A stretch of DNA of 64,000 nucleotides from Porphyromonas cangingivalis (GCA_945902955.1 CAMDNO010000003.1:1-64000), one strand, 5' to 3'; positions 39,210 to 52,000 are shown, counted from the first letter of the stretch. Notes: generated from the letters alone by a model not told the origin. A program made the numbers and translations.

Positions 39210-42050
39210 TTGGCAACAACTACAATAATAAATCCCGACAAACAAGAGCAGGTAGAGGTGATTGGCGCACGAGTGCATAATCTTAAAAATATAGATGTTA
39301 GTATTCCTCGCAACGCATTGACTGTAATTACAGGTCTCAGCGGTAGTGGAAAATCGTCCTTGGCTTTTGATACCATTTTTGCCGAAGGTCAGCGACGTTA
39401 TATCGAAACTTTTTCGGCTTATGCCCGTAGCTTTTTAGGTAATATGGAGCGGCCTGATGTGGATAAAATTACCGGATTAAGTCCTGTAATTTCTATCGAG
39501 CAAAAAACTACCAACAAAAATCCACGTTCGACAGTGGGCACTACAACTGAGATTTACGACTTTCTGCGTTTGCTTTTTGCAAGGGCAGGGGAGGCCTACT
39601 CATACGAAACGGGCGAGAAAATGGTGAAATATTCCGAAGATCAAATTGTAGATTTGATTTTGAAGGAATATGAAGGTAAAAAAACGTTTTTGTTAGCTCC
39701 AATAGTTCGAGGAAGAAAAGGACATTACAAAGAATTATTTGAACAAATTCGTAAAAAAGGGTACCTAAATGTCCGTATTGATGGTGAAATTCGTGAGATA
39801 ACGCACGGGCTAAAAGTAGATCGTTATAAAATTCATGATATTGAAGTAGTTATAGATAAATTACTGGTAAGCGAAAAAGACCGACAGCGGCTGAAGCAAT
39901 CGATGCAAAAGGCTATGCAGCAAGGCAATGGCATTGTGATGTTGCTCGAAAAAGACAGCATAGAAGCTCGTTATTTTAGTAAAATGTTGATGTGCCCTAC
40001 AAGTGGTATTTCGTATGACGAACCAGCTCCGCACAATTTTTCTTTCAATTCTCCTCACGGAGCTTGTCCCAAATGTAAAGGTTTAGGCTTTGTAAATCAG
40101 ATTGATATGGATAAAATTATCCCCGATAGAAGTCTGAGCATTTACAATGGAGCAATTTCGCCACTCGGGAAACATAAAAGCACTACTATTTTCTGGCAGA
40201 TTGAAGCAATACTCGAAAAATACGATTGTACGCTTAAAACTCCTGTTCAGGCTATTCCCGAAGAGGCAATCGACGAAATAATGAACGGTACCGAAGAGCG
40301 ATTGAATATTAAGAATCAAGCCATTGGTACAAATTATTTTTTGAGTTACGATGGAATATTAAAGTATATCGAATTGCAGGCAGATAACTCTGCTTCGGCA
40401 ACGGAACAGAAATGGGCAAATCAGTATTCGAAGGAAATTAAATGTCCGGAATGCAATGGAGCAAAACTTCGAAAGGAATCCTTGCATTTTCGCATTTACG
40501 ATAAAAATATTGCTGAACTATCGGGGATGGATATTGGCGAATTATCGCAATGGCTAAATAATGTAACGCCTCATTTGTCTGAAAAACAGAATATTATTGC
40601 TGCCGAAATTTTAAAAGAAATTCGCAGCCGATTACAGTTTTTGCTCGATGTGGGTTTGAATTATTTGTCGCTCAATCGTAGCTCGCAATCGCTTTCAGGG
40701 GGCGAAAGTCAACGCATAAGGCTTGCTACACAAATTGGATCGCAATTGGTAAATGTACTCTATATCTTGGACGAACCAAGCATTGGTTTGCATCAACGCG
40801 ATAATGAACGATTGATTCGTTCGCTGAAACAATTGCGCGACACGGGCAATTCGGTGATAGTGGTGGAGCACGACAAGGATATGATGATGGCTGCCGATTA
40901 TGTGGTTGATATGGGGCCACAAGCCGGTAGATTGGGTGGAGAAGTGGTTTTTGCGGGTACACCAGCTTCAATGATGAAAGCAGATACCTTGACTTCTGCC
41001 TATCTGAACGGAAAAAAAGAAATAGAAATACCCAAAAATGTTCGCGAAGGAAATGGATTATTCCTTACATTAAAAGGCGCAAAAGGCAATAATTTAAAAG
41101 GAATAGATGTTACTTTTCCACTTGGTAAAATGATTTGCGTAACAGGTGTTTCGGGAAGTGGAAAATCAACATTGATTAATGAAACTTTGCAACCTATCCT
41201 GAGTCAGAAGTTTTACCGCTCATTGCAAGACCCGCTCGAATACAAAAGTATTGAGGGGCTCGAAAATATTGATAAAGTGGTTGAAGTAGATCAATCGCCT
41301 ATTGGTCGTACACCACGTTCAAATCCAGCTACTTATACAGGCGTATTTTCGGATATTCGGAACGTATTTGTTAGCTTGCCCGAAGCTAAGATTCGTGGTT
41401 ATAAACCCGGACGATTTTCGTTTAACACTGCTGGAGGACGATGCGAAACCTGCGGTGGTAATGGTTATAAAACCATAGAAATGAACTTTTTACCCGATGT
41501 ATATGTACCTTGTGAAACTTGTGATGGCAAAAGGTACAACAAAGAAACACTCGAAGTGCGGTTTAAAGGGAAATCAATTGCTGATGTGCTTGCAATGACA
41601 ATTAATCAAGCGGTAGAGTTTTTCGAAAATCAGCCAAATATTCTCAATAGAATAAAAACCTTGCAGGATGTAGGCTTGGGTTATATAAAACTCGGACAAT
41701 CGAGTACCACACTTTCGGGTGGTGAGAGTCAGCGTGTAAAATTAGCAACCGAACTATCCAAACGCGATACAGGCAAAACACTTTATATATTAGATGAACC
41801 TACAACCGGCTTACATTTCGAAGATATTCGAGTGCTACTCGGAGTACTTAATCGATTGGTAAACAAAGGTAACACGGTTATTATTATCGAACACAATATT
41901 GATGTAATAAAAGTGGCTGATTATGTTATTGATATTGGACCCGAAGGTGGCGCTGCTGGCGGAAAAGTAATTTGTAGTGGCACACCACAGCAAATTGCAG
42001 CACACAAAACCAGTGAAACGGGTCGTTTTTTAAAGCTGGAATTCAAATAG
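39210..42050 (+). CDS. uvrA: Excinuclease ABC subunit A (TTG start)
   Basis: [26 protein letters not shown], zinc CxxC motifs, two LSGGESQR signatures. Confidence 0.97.
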   Translation: MATTTIINPDKQEQVEVIGARVHNLKNIDVSIPRNALTVITGLSGSGKSSLAFDTIFAEGQRRYIETFSAYARSFLGNMERPDVDKITGLSPVISIEQKTTNKNPRSTVGTTTEIYDFLRLLFARAGEAYSYETGEKMVKYSEDQIVDLILKEYEGKKTFLLAPIVRGRKGHYKELFEQIRKKGYLNVRIDGEIREITHGLKVDRYKIHDIEVVIDKLLVSEKDRQRLKQSMQKAMQQGNGIVMLLEKDSIEARYFSKMLMCPTSGISYDEPAPHNFSFNSPHGACPKCKGLGFVNQIDMDKIIPDRSLSIYNGAISPLGKHKSTTIFWQIEAILEKYDCTLKTPVQAIPEEAIDEIMNGTEERLNIKNQAIGTNYFLSYDGILKYIELQADNSASATEQKWANQYSKEIKCPECNGAKLRKESLHFRIYDKNIAELSGMDIGELSQWLNNVTPHLSEKQNIIAAEILKEIRSRLQFLLDVGLNYLSLNRSSQSLSGGESQRIRLATQIGSQLVNVLYILDEPSIGLHQRDNERLIRSLKQLRDTGNSVIVVEHDKDMMMAADYVVDMGPQAGRLGGEVVFAGTPASMMKADTLTSAYLNGKKEIEIPKNVREGNGLFLTLKGAKGNNLKGIDVTFPLGKMICVTGVSGSGKSTLINETLQPILSQKFYRSLQDPLEYKSIEGLENIDKVVEVDQSPIGRTPRSNPATYTGVFSDIRNVFVSLPEAKIRGYKPGRFSFNTAGGRCETCGGNGYKTIEMNFLPDVYVPCETCDGKRYNKETLEVRFKGKSIADVLAMTINQAVEFFENQPNILNRIKTLQDVGLGYIKLGQSSTTLSGGESQRVKLATELSKRDTGKTLYILDEPTTGLHFEDIRVLLGVLNRLVNKGNTVIIIEHNIDVIKVADYVIDIGPEGGAAGGKVICSGTPQQIAAHKTSETGRFLKLEFK

Positions 42051-42081
42051 TTTGTAATATTGCACATTTTTAGTACCTTTG
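42051..42081 (+). promoter_or_regulatory. Bacteroidetes-type promoter of fabI
   Basis: TTTG-N19-TACCTTTG. Confidence 0.65.
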
Positions 42082-42159
42082 TGCCAAAATTTCAGTATTT
42101 GACAAAACTATTTTGCTTTAAAATAGTTTTAATACACAAAACTAATAAACATTCAAATA

Positions 42160-43017
42160 ATGAGTAATAATTTATTAAAAGGAAAAAGAGGAATCGTTTT
42201 TGGAGCATTGAACGATATGTCGATTGCATGGAAAGTAGCCGAACGTGCAGTAGAGGAGGGCGCAATAATAACACTCTCGAATACACCATTGGCTGTGCGT
42301 ATGGGAACTACAAACGAATTGGCCGAAAAACTAAACGCAAAACTTATCCCTGCAGATGCTACAAGTGTGGCTGACTTGGAAGAGGTTTTCAAACAGTCGA
42401 TGGAAGTGCTTGGAGGCAAAATTGATTTTGTTTTGCATTCAATTGGTATGTCGCCAAACGTTCGCAAAAAACGTACTTACGACGATATCGATTACGATAT
42501 GTTGAATACGACATTAGATATTTCGGCTATATCGTTTCACAAAATGCTACAAGTAGCAAAAAAAATGGATGCTATTAGCGAATGGGGTTCAGTTGTTGCT
42601 TTATCGTATATGGCTGCTCAACGTACCGTATTTGGATATAACGATATGGCTGATGCTAAATCAATTTTAGAGTCTATTGCTCGTAGTTTTGGTTATATTT
42701 ATGGACGCGAAAAAAATGTACGTGTCAATACAATATCGCAATCGCCAACTGTAACTACCGCGGGTAGCGGAGTGAAGGGTATTAATGGCTTATTAGATTT
42801 TTCAGAACGCATGTCGCCACTCGGAAATGCAACTGCAGCAGATTGTGCCGATTATTGTGTAGTAATGTTTAGCGATTTAACGCGAAAAGTTACAATGCAG
42901 AACTTATATCATGATGGTGGTTTTTCGAGTATGGCAATGAGCTACAGAGCTATGGAACAGTACAACAAAAGTTTCGATTGTTTTAAAGATGAAGATGGAA
43001 AAGTTATTTATGGATAA
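42160..43017 (+). CDS. fabI: Enoyl-[acyl-carrier-protein] reductase
   Basis: GKRGIVFGALNDMSIAWKVAE, SYMAAQRTVFGYNDMADAKS. Confidence 0.94.
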   Translation: MSNNLLKGKRGIVFGALNDMSIAWKVAERAVEEGAIITLSNTPLAVRMGTTNELAEKLNAKLIPADATSVADLEEVFKQSMEVLGGKIDFVLHSIGMSPNVRKKRTYDDIDYDMLNTTLDISAISFHKMLQVAKKMDAISEWGSVVALSYMAAQRTVFGYNDMADAKSILESIARSFGYIYGREKNVRVNTISQSPTVTTAGSGVKGINGLLDFSERMSPLGNATAADCADYCVVMFSDLTRKVTMQNLYHDGGFSSMAMSYRAMEQYNKSFDCFKDEDGKVIYG

Positions 43018-43046
43018 TCTTTTTTTAAATATAATTTTTTAAATTG

Positions 43047-43084
43047 AATAAAAGAATTTGAATCATATTTCGAATTCTTTTATT
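43047..43084 (+). terminator. Terminator after fabI
   Basis: AATAAAAGAATT...AATTCTTTTATT. Confidence 0.65.
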
Positions 43085-43140
43085 TGTTTTGTTGAATAAT
43101 GTGTGGTTGATAATACTAATTTATTTTAATTAATTTTTTT

Positions 43141-44229
43141 ATGAATGGATTAAAAATTGGAGATTTAATAGCTCGTGTGCCTATTATTCAGGGTGGTATG
43201 GGGGTTGGAATCTCTTTGTCAGGGTTGGCTTCGGCAGTTGCAAATCAAGGTGGAGTGGGAGTAATTTCTTGTGCCGGATTGGGATTGATTTATCGCGAAA
43301 AGGCTCGTAGTTACATGGATTCGTGTATTTTTGGTTTAAAAGAAGAAATTCGTAAATCGAAAGAAAAATCGTCGGGCATTGTTGGTATAAATATCATGAT
43401 GGCACTAACAAATTTTGGCGATATGGTGAAAACTGCTATTGCTGAAAAAGCCGATGTGATATTTGCCGGAGCTGGCTTGCCACTCGATTTACCAAAGTAT
43501 CGAACGGAAGGTTGCACAACCAAATTAGTTCCGATTGTATCGTCGGCTCGCGCCGCAAAAATTATTTGCGAAAAATGGAAAACACTTTACAATTATCTTC
43601 CCGATTTGATTGTGGTAGAAGGACCTAAAGCGGGTGGACATTTAGGTTTTAAAATGAACCAAATTGCTGATCCTGAATTTGCTATAGAAAAATTAATTCC
43701 TCAGGTTGTTAGTGAAGTCGCAATTTTCGAAGAAAAATACAATCAGGAAATTCCGGTTGTAGCAGCTGGTGGAATTTACAGTGGCGAAGATATGTATCGT
43801 ATGATGGAGCTTGGAGCTAAAGGTGTTCAAATTGCCAGCCGTTTTGTTACAACAGAAGAATGTGATGCGGATATAAAATTTAAAAATTCGTATATCAAAG
43901 CCGAAGTCGATAATGTGGAAATTATCCAAAGCCCAGTAGGGATGCCCGGAAGAGCTTTGAATGGAACTTTTTTAGAAAAAGTAAAATTAGGTTTAACTCG
44001 TCCGAAAACTTGTCCTTACGATTGTTTACATACCTGCGATTACAAAGTGGTGCCTTATTGTATTGTTGTGTCGCTGTATAATGCGTACAAAGGGCGTATG
44101 GATAAAGGATATGCTTTTGCAGGTAGTAATGCATATTTATCAACCCGAATATCTACAGTGAAAGAAGTGATGGATGATTTGATTACCAAATATGAGGAAA
44201 CGAAAGCGCTTAAGTTATCGATAGTTTAA
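43141..44229 (+). CDS. Nitronate monooxygenase / 2-nitropropane dioxygenase family
   Basis: PIIQGGMGVGISLSGLASAVANQGGVG, VEGPKAGGHLG, VAAGGIYSGEDM. Confidence 0.9.
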   Translation: MNGLKIGDLIARVPIIQGGMGVGISLSGLASAVANQGGVGVISCAGLGLIYREKARSYMDSCIFGLKEEIRKSKEKSSGIVGINIMMALTNFGDMVKTAIAEKADVIFAGAGLPLDLPKYRTEGCTTKLVPIVSSARAAKIICEKWKTLYNYLPDLIVVEGPKAGGHLGFKMNQIADPEFAIEKLIPQVVSEVAIFEEKYNQEIPVVAAGGIYSGEDMYRMMELGAKGVQIASRFVTTEECDADIKFKNSYIKAEVDNVEIIQSPVGMPGRALNGTFLEKVKLGLTRPKTCPYDCLHTCDYKVVPYCIVVSLYNAYKGRMDKGYAFAGSNAYLSTRISTVKEVMDDLITKYEETKALKLSIV

Positions 44230-44260
44230 AATATGACTTTTGTATTTTATTTTCGAAAAA

Positions 44261-44292
44261 AAATGCCGACTCTGATAAAGATGTCGGCATTT
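44261..44292. terminator. Bidirectional terminator
   Basis: AAATGCCGAC...GTCGGCATTT with A/T tails, between convergent genes. Confidence 0.8.
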
Positions 44293-44300
44293 TTTATTTT

Positions 44301-46136
44301 CTATTTTTCGTGCTGGTACAGTTGCGTGTTTACAAAACCACTTGAGGTTGTATATCGGTGAAATTTTAAATACGATTGAATACCCGAAGCCAATGGAAGT
44401 TTGGTCTTGCCCCAACCAAATTGTGGCCCAAATTCGTATATCATAGCTATGGCATAGTTTCCTAAATCGAAGCCTAATACATCGTATCGAGGATTCGTTG
44501 ATGATATTTTCCAATTAAAAGTATTTTTAAATAAAGTAGTATAATTTGTAAAATCAACATCGTTGAGTAAGGGTTTGAAAGGTGCTATACTAAACGATTT
44601 GAATTTTACTTGCGCATTCTGATTTTTCCAATTGTATTGCTCGTAAAGCAGAATATTGAAATTCAGTGCATTAGAATTTAGAAACCCAAGATAAGGAAAT
44701 ATACTTGAAAATTTATCTGTATTGAAAATAACAATATTCGATTTGTCTTTTTCAAAGAACGTTGTTGTTTGAAGCGATTGTTCGGAGGTAATTTCAATGA
44801 CATTAAATTTTCTGTTTTTTCTATTCAAAAGCTCTTTTAAATTCGATGAGCATTCAAAACCGGCATCATTATCCGAAATATTTGGTAATTCAATAAATAT
44901 TATATTCTCATTTTTATATTGTAGAGTCAATAAATTAGTTAAATAATCTGTTTCGACATTACGCGAAGGATTAAATTGTAAAAGATACGGGTTCTCATTT
45001 ATATCTGCAACCTTTGAAGTAAAAGGAATGATAGCGTTTATTTTATTTGTTTTTGCAAAGTCACTTAAATAAGTAACTTGATTCGAATAGGCTGGACCTA
45101 TTATCAAATCAACCGATTTTAAAGCTTGATTTTGAAGTACTTCAATAATTTTTTCTTCTGTTTTTTCAGTATCAAAAGTCAAAATATCAATGCTAATTCC
45201 TTTGCTTTTTGCTTCATTGGCAGCTAACAAAAGCCCGGCGTAAAACTCCTGAAAACGTTCGTTTACAGCATCTGTTTTAGCATTTTCGATAACCAAAGGC
45301 AATAAAACTGCAATTTTTATAGGTGTGCTATTCGGTTTTACATTTTTTGTAATTCGTGTCAAATACTGTGTGTCAATCAAGGCTTTCTGAGGCTTAATTT
45401 CCTCCGGTTCAATTGGTTTTGTTTCTGCTTTTTCCAAAGTAGCAGATAGCTCTTTTTGTACTTCTATGGTGAGCTCTGATCCGATTATAAGCGAAGATAG
45501 CGCAGTTGGATTTAGTTTTATAACATCCTCAACATCCACGTTGTACAGCTTACTAATAGCATATAATGTTTCTTTTGGCTTTACAATATGTTTTATTATA
45601 ACAGTGGTTTTAGCCTCTTTTTTGTCTTTCTTTGTTTTGTGGCTCTCATTTTCTGTCGTTTTAGGAATACGCAATGTCATACCTGTTTTCAAACCATTTT
45701 CGAGCTCAGGGTTGTTCTTTTTGAGTTCGTCTTGCGTAATATTATATTTTTTACTGATTGCAAATAGCGTTTGTTTTTTTTCAACTATGTGCTCTACGAA
45801 ATTTGTTTCTTGCGCTGTATCATTTTTAATTGCCGGTTTTTGTGCAGATTCTTTTCTTAAATTTGCAATTGCTTTTTTGGTTTCTTTTGTTACAGGAATA
45901 AGTATTAACTGACCGGTTTTTAAACCATTAGCTATCTCGGGATTTAATTTATTCAAGTCCTTTAACTCAACATCGAACTTCCGTCCAATACTGTACAATC
46001 CTTCGCTGGGCTGCACTGTGTAAAGAAAATATTCTTTCCCGTCAATTTTTTTGTATTGATAATTTTCTTGGGCGGTAATTTGAAATGTAGCGAAAATAAA
46101 AAAAACAATTAGAATGGATAAATTTGCTCGTTTCAT
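44301..46136 (-). CDS. LysM-repeat protein with periplasmic ligand-binding-like C-terminal domain
   Basis: Three LysM-like repeats (EGLYSIGRKFDVELKDLNKLNPEI; QTLFAISKKYNITQDELKKNNPEL; ETLYAISKLYNVDVEDVIKLNP); PIKIAVLLPLV...VDLIIGPAYSNQV. Confidence 0.85.
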   Translation of the reverse strand: MKRANLSILIVFFIFATFQITAQENYQYKKIDGKEYFLYTVQPSEGLYSIGRKFDVELKDLNKLNPEIANGLKTGQLILIPVTKETKKAIANLRKESAQKPAIKNDTAQETNFVEHIVEKKQTLFAISKKYNITQDELKKNNPELENGLKTGMTLRIPKTTENESHKTKKDKKEAKTTVIIKHIVKPKETLYAISKLYNVDVEDVIKLNPTALSSLIIGSELTIEVQKELSATLEKAETKPIEPEEIKPQKALIDTQYLTRITKNVKPNSTPIKIAVLLPLVIENAKTDAVNERFQEFYAGLLLAANEAKSKGISIDILTFDTEKTEEKIIEVLQNQALKSVDLIIGPAYSNQVTYLSDFAKTNKINAIIPFTSKVADINENPYLLQFNPSRNVETDYLTNLLTLQYKNENIIFIELPNISDNDAGFECSSNLKELLNRKNRKFNVIEITSEQSLQTTTFFEKDKSNIVIFNTDKFSSIFPYLGFLNSNALNFNILLYEQYNWKNQNAQVKFKSFSIAPFKPLLNDVDFTNYTTLFKNTFNWKISSTNPRYDVLGFDLGNYAIAMIYEFGPQFGWGKTKLPLASGIQSYLKFHRYTTSSGFVNTQLYQHEK

Positions 46137-46256
46137 ATTTTAATGTGTTGTTGTAACAGGAGTTGTATTGTAATTATTTTTCAAAATTTTATTTCAATGC
46201 AAAATTACTAAAAATAAACGCTTCAATGAATATTACTGCAATAAATCAGCCATTTT

Positions 46257-46286
46257 TTTGTTTTTAAATAGAAAACTGTACCTTTG
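46257..46286 (+). promoter_or_regulatory. Bacteroidetes-type promoter
   Basis: TTTG-N18-TACCTTTG. Confidence 0.55.
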
Positions 46287-46326
46287 TATAGTATAAATCA
46301 ATTTTTTCAATCACCTATATTTTAAA

Positions 46327-47631
46327 ATGCTCAAAAACACATTTTATATGAAGAGATTTTTGTTGTTTTTTGCTTTGATTATAAACGCATTACTTGCCTT
46401 AGCACAATTTTCGGCTACCGGAACTTACAAAATATATACCGAACTAAATGGCGTAAAATTGTCCGGTATCGATTACCTCATTATTTTCGATGGCATTACG
46501 GCACAAACTGAAATTGAATATCGTGCCAATTCAAAATCTATAGTGTGGTCAAAGTTTGAAACGCCCAATTCACCTATTGTATTACAATACGATAGCATTA
46601 ACACAAATGTAGAAGATGCCACTGGCTATATCGTTGATATTGATGGTGTTAAAAAATATATCTGGGTGATAGATTATAAAAATTATTTGCCCGTTCTCTC
46701 CTCATTACTCCCCGAAGATAAACCAAGCGAACAATGCGACGAGTTGATTTTGAATCTTACCCAATCGGTTTCGCCCTTGCAATACAAAACACCGGATGGA
46801 AGAACTATACCTGTAAATCGCTATTTTCAGTTGAAATACGCAACAAAAGAATGGTCGGAAACTACAAAGGCGTGGGCTGATAAAGAAGTTAGCGTTGATT
46901 ATAAATTGCCGGCTACAACTTTAACCGTTTCGGAACCACCACTTTGCGATACAAAATTCAAGCTTGTGGGCGATAATTTTGCAACCGATTTGGGTTTAGT
47001 TACTTCCGAAACTGAATCTCCACTATATAATGCTGTCAAAGTAGCTTGCCACATTGTTTCAACGGCTTCTACCCGTGTGGAGCTTAACGAAGATGACCGT
47101 CCAGAGAAGGCGGATATCACTACGGCTTCTGCACCTTTGGAAATTGTTTTTGCAAGTAACGCCAATTTGCCTGTTGCTGAATTTTACGAATGGCAAATTT
47201 TAAAAGATAAAAGTTTACTCTTTACCCGTAACGATCAGGATTTACGTTACAAATTTACAGAGGCAGGCACCTATACAATAAAACTTACCGTGAGTAACGC
47301 TTATAAGTGTTTAGATAGCAGCTCTGTATCTATAAAAATTGTAGAGTCTCGTTTGGAAGTTCCGCGCGTTTTTACACCTAATGGCGACGGAATTAATGAA
47401 GAATTTCGAGTGGCTTACAAATCAATTATCGAATTTCGCTGTTGGGTTTTCAATCGTTCGCAGCAGAAAGTATTTTACTGGACCGACCCTCAAAAGGGCT
47501 GGGATGGAAAAATAAACGGTCGCCCTGCCACTGAAGGAGCCTACTTTTATGTAATTGAAGCTCTTGGAACTGATGGTCAAAAATTTAATTTGAAGGGAAA
47601 CGTAAATTTATTACGTGGTAAAAAAAATTAA
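46327..47631 (+). CDS. PKD-like protein with gliding-motility-associated / T9SS type B C-terminal sorting domain
   Basis: VPRVFTPNGDGINEEFRV...WDGKINGRPATEGAYFYVIEALGTDG. Confidence 0.88.
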   Translation: MLKNTFYMKRFLLFFALIINALLALAQFSATGTYKIYTELNGVKLSGIDYLIIFDGITAQTEIEYRANSKSIVWSKFETPNSPIVLQYDSINTNVEDATGYIVDIDGVKKYIWVIDYKNYLPVLSSLLPEDKPSEQCDELILNLTQSVSPLQYKTPDGRTIPVNRYFQLKYATKEWSETTKAWADKEVSVDYKLPATTLTVSEPPLCDTKFKLVGDNFATDLGLVTSETESPLYNAVKVACHIVSTASTRVELNEDDRPEKADITTASAPLEIVFASNANLPVAEFYEWQILKDKSLLFTRNDQDLRYKFTEAGTYTIKLTVSNAYKCLDSSSVSIKIVESRLEVPRVFTPNGDGINEEFRVAYKSIIEFRCWVFNRSQQKVFYWTDPQKGWDGKINGRPATEGAYFYVIEALGTDGQKFNLKGNVNLLRGKKN

Positions 47632-47635
47632 ATCT

Positions 47636-48388
47636 CTAAGCCACTTTTTCCACCAAATACATGCTGCAAACACCAAAAGTGAATTTGTGGTATTTTACCC
47701 GTTTAAATCCATTGTCTTCAAGAATTTTCAGCAGTTTTTCGCCACTTGCAAATACGTGCATCGACTGTTGTAGGTAGTCGTAAGCTTTTGTGTCGTTAGA
47801 TAATATGCGCGAAGTAAGTCCAACGAAAACGCGTGTGTAAAGCTTGTAAGCAGTTAATAAAAGGCCTTCTTGAGGCTCATTCATTTCAAGAATCAGTAAA
47901 TGTCCTTTTGGTTTTAGCACCCTATGAATTTGTTGTAAGCTTTCATCTAATCGTTCAAAATTACGAATTCCAAACGAAATTGTAACGGCATCAAATGAAT
48001 TGTTTTCGAATGATAATGTAGCGCAATCTTGTACTTCGAAACTAATTTTATCAGACAAACCAACTTTAGCTACTTTTATTCGCCCAACATCCATCATTTT
48101 ATCCGATATATCTACTCCGATAGCCGATTTTGGTTTCAGATAGTGGAATGCTTTAATGCAAATATCGCCAGTTCCGGTTGCAATATCGAGTATTGATTTT
48201 GGGTCAAAAGATTTCAAACTAAGCAAAGCCATTTTACGCCAGTAGCGAGCCATTCCCCAAGTCATAATATCATTAAACGCGTCATATTTAGGCGATATGG
48301 TGTTGAACATACGCGAAAGTTGCGTTGTTTTAGCTTCGTGTTCGTTGTATGGTTTTACTTTGGTATATTCTTTTGTTGAAGTTTGCAT
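47636..48388 (-). CDS. menG/ubiE: Demethylmenaquinone methyltransferase
   Basis: MFNTISPKYDAFNDIMTWGMARYWR, DIATGTGDICIKA, FGIRNFE. Confidence 0.95.
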   Translation of the reverse strand: MQTSTKEYTKVKPYNEHEAKTTQLSRMFNTISPKYDAFNDIMTWGMARYWRKMALLSLKSFDPKSILDIATGTGDICIKAFHYLKPKSAIGVDISDKMMDVGRIKVAKVGLSDKISFEVQDCATLSFENNSFDAVTISFGIRNFERLDESLQQIHRVLKPKGHLLILEMNEPQEGLLLTAYKLYTRVFVGLTSRILSNDTKAYDYLQQSMHVFASGEKLLKILEDNGFKRVKYHKFTFGVCSMYLVEKVA

Positions 48389-48395
48389 TTGGAAT

Positions 48396-49016
48396 TTATT
48401 TTACAAATTTAATTTGCACAGTTTTACTTACAAAAAATGGCATTACCATTTTAAGGTCATCCACATTCAATGTATTTAAAACGTTATTTTCGATTTCAAG
48501 TTCATTCGTTTCGGTAAATTGCATCGAAAAATACGATTTTTGTAATAAATTTTTAACCCAAATAGAATTTAAGTTTGATTCTATTAGTTGTGTTTGGTTA
48601 ATCCAAGTCTGATAATCAGGTAGTTCGATAGTGAGTTGGAATGGTTGCCAAGTTTCGGTGAAAAATTGTATATTCGAAAATCGAAAAGGTTGGTTTACCG
48701 ATTGAATAATTCCGATAATTTTTTCGCCAGTCGAAAAAGTAAATTTCTTAATTTCGGTGGTACCTGTAATTGATGTTTTTAGAATAATATGGCAATTAGT
48801 AGTGTCGTATTTTTGTATTATAGTTTTGTTTCCAAATAAGTTAGGTACGCTATCCGCTTTTCCTGCTTTAAAATACTCAGCTAATTCGAAGCGCTGTTTA
48901 CGGGCTAATGTAGGGAGCAGATTATCTGGCATTTTCAGAAATAAACTATCTGTAGTACTTGCCAACACAGTTCCAATTATAAAAAATGCAACAATTGCAG
49001 ATGTTAATCTTCTCAT
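48396..49016 (-). CDS. Secreted conserved hypothetical protein
   Basis: Signal peptide after M34 (MRRLTSAIVAFFIIGTVLA); start trimmed to sit next to the tamB stop. Confidence 0.6.
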   Translation of the reverse strand: MRRLTSAIVAFFIIGTVLASTTDSLFLKMPDNLLPTLARKQRFELAEYFKAGKADSVPNLFGNKTIIQKYDTTNCHIILKTSITGTTEIKKFTFSTGEKIIGIIQSVNQPFRFSNIQFFTETWQPFQLTIELPDYQTWINQTQLIESNLNSIWVKNLLQKSYFSMQFTETNELEIENNVLNTLNVDDLKMVMPFFVSKTVQIKFVK

Positions 49017-49017
49017 C

Positions 49018-52000
49018 TTATTTCGATTCGGTATTAATTTTAATTTTGTCGGAAAATATTTTCCAGTAATAACTGAACATTTCTGATACACTTTGAAAAT
49101 CTTCTTTGTATACAAAGCCCATGCCTTGCGTTGTTTTTGCTTCTTTCAATTGTGCTCTGTCAATAGTATGGCTGTAGGCTTTGAAACGAAGCTTGCCACT
49201 TTCGGTAAGTGAATATTCAAAATCTACATCCCACATATACCTATCCTCGGGGTTTACAACAAAATTATCATCGCGTATTCCTACATTTCCGTTAAGGGTA
49301 ATACGTTCGTTGGGCTGTACCATCACTTCTGCCTTGTATTGATTGTCGGTGGCATTGGTTTGTTGCCAATCGAGACCAAACGAAAGCATATTGCTTTTCA
49401 AAGTTTTTTGAATAAAATTATTTAAGTGTGAGCTTAATGTGGATGTTACAAACGAATTCAATGCACCTTGATTGGAAGTTGTTTGCTGTGATGGGTCAAA
49501 AAAACTATTTACAACTAATAAATAGGCAATCTGACGGTTCATCATCTCTTCTGTGTTGATAACGCTTCGTACTTTTTGTTTTAAACTTTCGTCAGCAGTT
49601 GGCAGGTCAATTTCAAATTTAATATTTGGTGTAAGTAAATTATCTGTTAATTTCAAAATACAATTTACGGGCATACTTGCTCTACGAGCCGACGCCGATA
49701 ATTCAGTTCCCTCAATAATATTGCTCAATGAAGCAGTGAGTGGATAGATAGCACGAATGTTTACTTTCGCACCAAAAGGGTCGCCTGTCCAAGAAATTGT
49801 ACTGCCGTTGTCAATCTTAAACTCTTTACGTACAATGGTTTGTAGTGTAAATAGGTAATATCCGCTGCTAATTGTGTAAGTTCCATACAGTTTTATATCC
49901 GAAAAGGTATCGAATTTTACACGTAAACTACCACTACCACGCCCCGCAATTACATCTCCCGCTTTGGGGTCTACAATCAATTGCATATCCGCATCGGTTG
50001 TAACATCAATATTCAAATCAACTTTAGTGTTAAATTGATTTTTATCTACTACTTTTGGAGCTGTGGTAATAGAATTTGTAGGACTCTCGAATCGTATAAA
50101 GCTGTTATCGGAGGCTGTTGAAGCACCGCCCATTTGGATAAAAGCTTTCGATTTTGGTTGCGTAACGGCATTTACTACTATGTCGGCTTCATCATCGTTA
50201 CCAATAATACTAACATTACCAGTCATGTAAGCTTTTCCATAAAAATAATCATTATGAACCGCTTTTGTATCAATTCCTATAACGTTTTTTACCTTAATGC
50301 TTACATTGTAATTCATTTTTTGAAAAGACCCATTGTGATAAGCTATCCCATTTAAAGTTCCTCGGTTGCGTTCAGCATCAAAAAAATCTATATTTTTAAA
50401 TTCTATAGTTTTTTTAGTTAGTCTTATTGTATCGTTAAAAAAGTAACTTGTATTTAGTGCATTTACTGTCATTTGAGCCTTGTCTATAAATGCTTTTCCT
50501 TCAAACGAAATGGTTTTTGTGGGCCCAAACATACGTAATTTACCATATCCATATCCTTTTACATTACTTACAACCCCCTCGAAATAGCGTTGTAAAAAGC
50601 TAATTGGTAGTCCATTAAGATCAAAATTTACATCCAGCGAATCTGATTTAGGCTCAAAAATACCTCTTGCTATGCCAATAGAATCGTTGTTTTCTTTTAT
50701 AAATTTAGCACTTAATATCATTTGGCTTTTTGCATTATCCCAAACTGAATTGATATTTGCATTTCCTATACTTTCGTTGTTTAAAGTGGCATTTTTTATT
50801 CGTAAATCGGCTAAAAAAACAGGTTGGTTTTCTTTAGTAAGCAGCGATGCATTTCCAGTGAGGCTGCCTCCAATGTTTATACTTTTAAGTTTTAATAGTT
50901 GAAAAATAAAATTCAAATTAATGTCATTCATTACAAATTGAACATTATTACCCAACTTTTTGGATAGTAATCCATCGGCAAAAATATATTGAGCTTTATT
51001 TTCAAATCTGAATTTATTAATTTTTATTGTACTATCAGCATTCAAATCTATCGAACTCTTTTTAATTCTCCAAATTGAGTCGGAAATGATTAATTTCGAT
51101 GGATTAAATTCTATGTTTGCTGCAATATTTCCATTTTCATTTCTTAATCGGGTTAAGGTTGAAATTTCGCCTGCATTTGTTTTCTCTTTTGAATCGGACT
51201 GCCAACCAATTAAACTCGATATAGTATCGCTTGATGCTTTGGCATTGGCAAACAAATTTATTAAACCTTTCTTTTGAAGCAACTGCCCATTTGAATTCAT
51301 CTTCAAAAGTCGACCTTCATTTTCTATTGAGAGGGTAATTTTCTCAAATGTTTGTTTGTTATATCTGAATTTTGGAACATCTGCTTGTAGATTAATTTTA
51401 TTTGAATTGTTGTAAATACTTCCTTTTATTGAGGCAGTACTATTTAGTTCAAAAGGTAATTCGAGCACTTCCGTAATTGATTTGGTATTGGTTATTTGTA
51501 GCTCTATTGCAATATTATCATTCAAATTTAAACTTTGTTGTTTCTTAGCTGATAGTGAGGGTAAATAATTTTTCAGAATGTTATTTACAATGGCAGGAAC
51601 TCTACTGTACGAAAACTGTCCTGTAAATGTGCCATTCAAAAAGTCGGAGTTTATAGCAAAATTTGTAAAATTTTCCGATATTCTGCTTATAAATCGAATT
51701 GCATCGATGTTTAATGTTTTGTTCTTATTAGTAAAACGAATATCATTAAACGAAATATATCCATTTATGTTATCGGCTGTTTTGCCTGTCATATTCGTTT
51801 TGCCTGTGAACGATAGTTGCGAACCTTTGAATTGGTCTGTAAAATGCAATGCGTTTATATTTACATTCGAAACATTAAGATCGAAATCGAAAACAGGCAA
51901 CTTTTTTGTAAGGTCGATAATTCCTTTAAAATCGGCTACAATGTTTTCATCGTTTACCTTTATACTGCCATCAAAACCCGAACCATCGTAGTTTCCATCT

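Noticed and set aside
45466-45912. 148 aa plus-strand ORF antisense to the LysM gene
   Set aside because: Antisense shadow ORF in a strongly supported coding gene; no signals of its own
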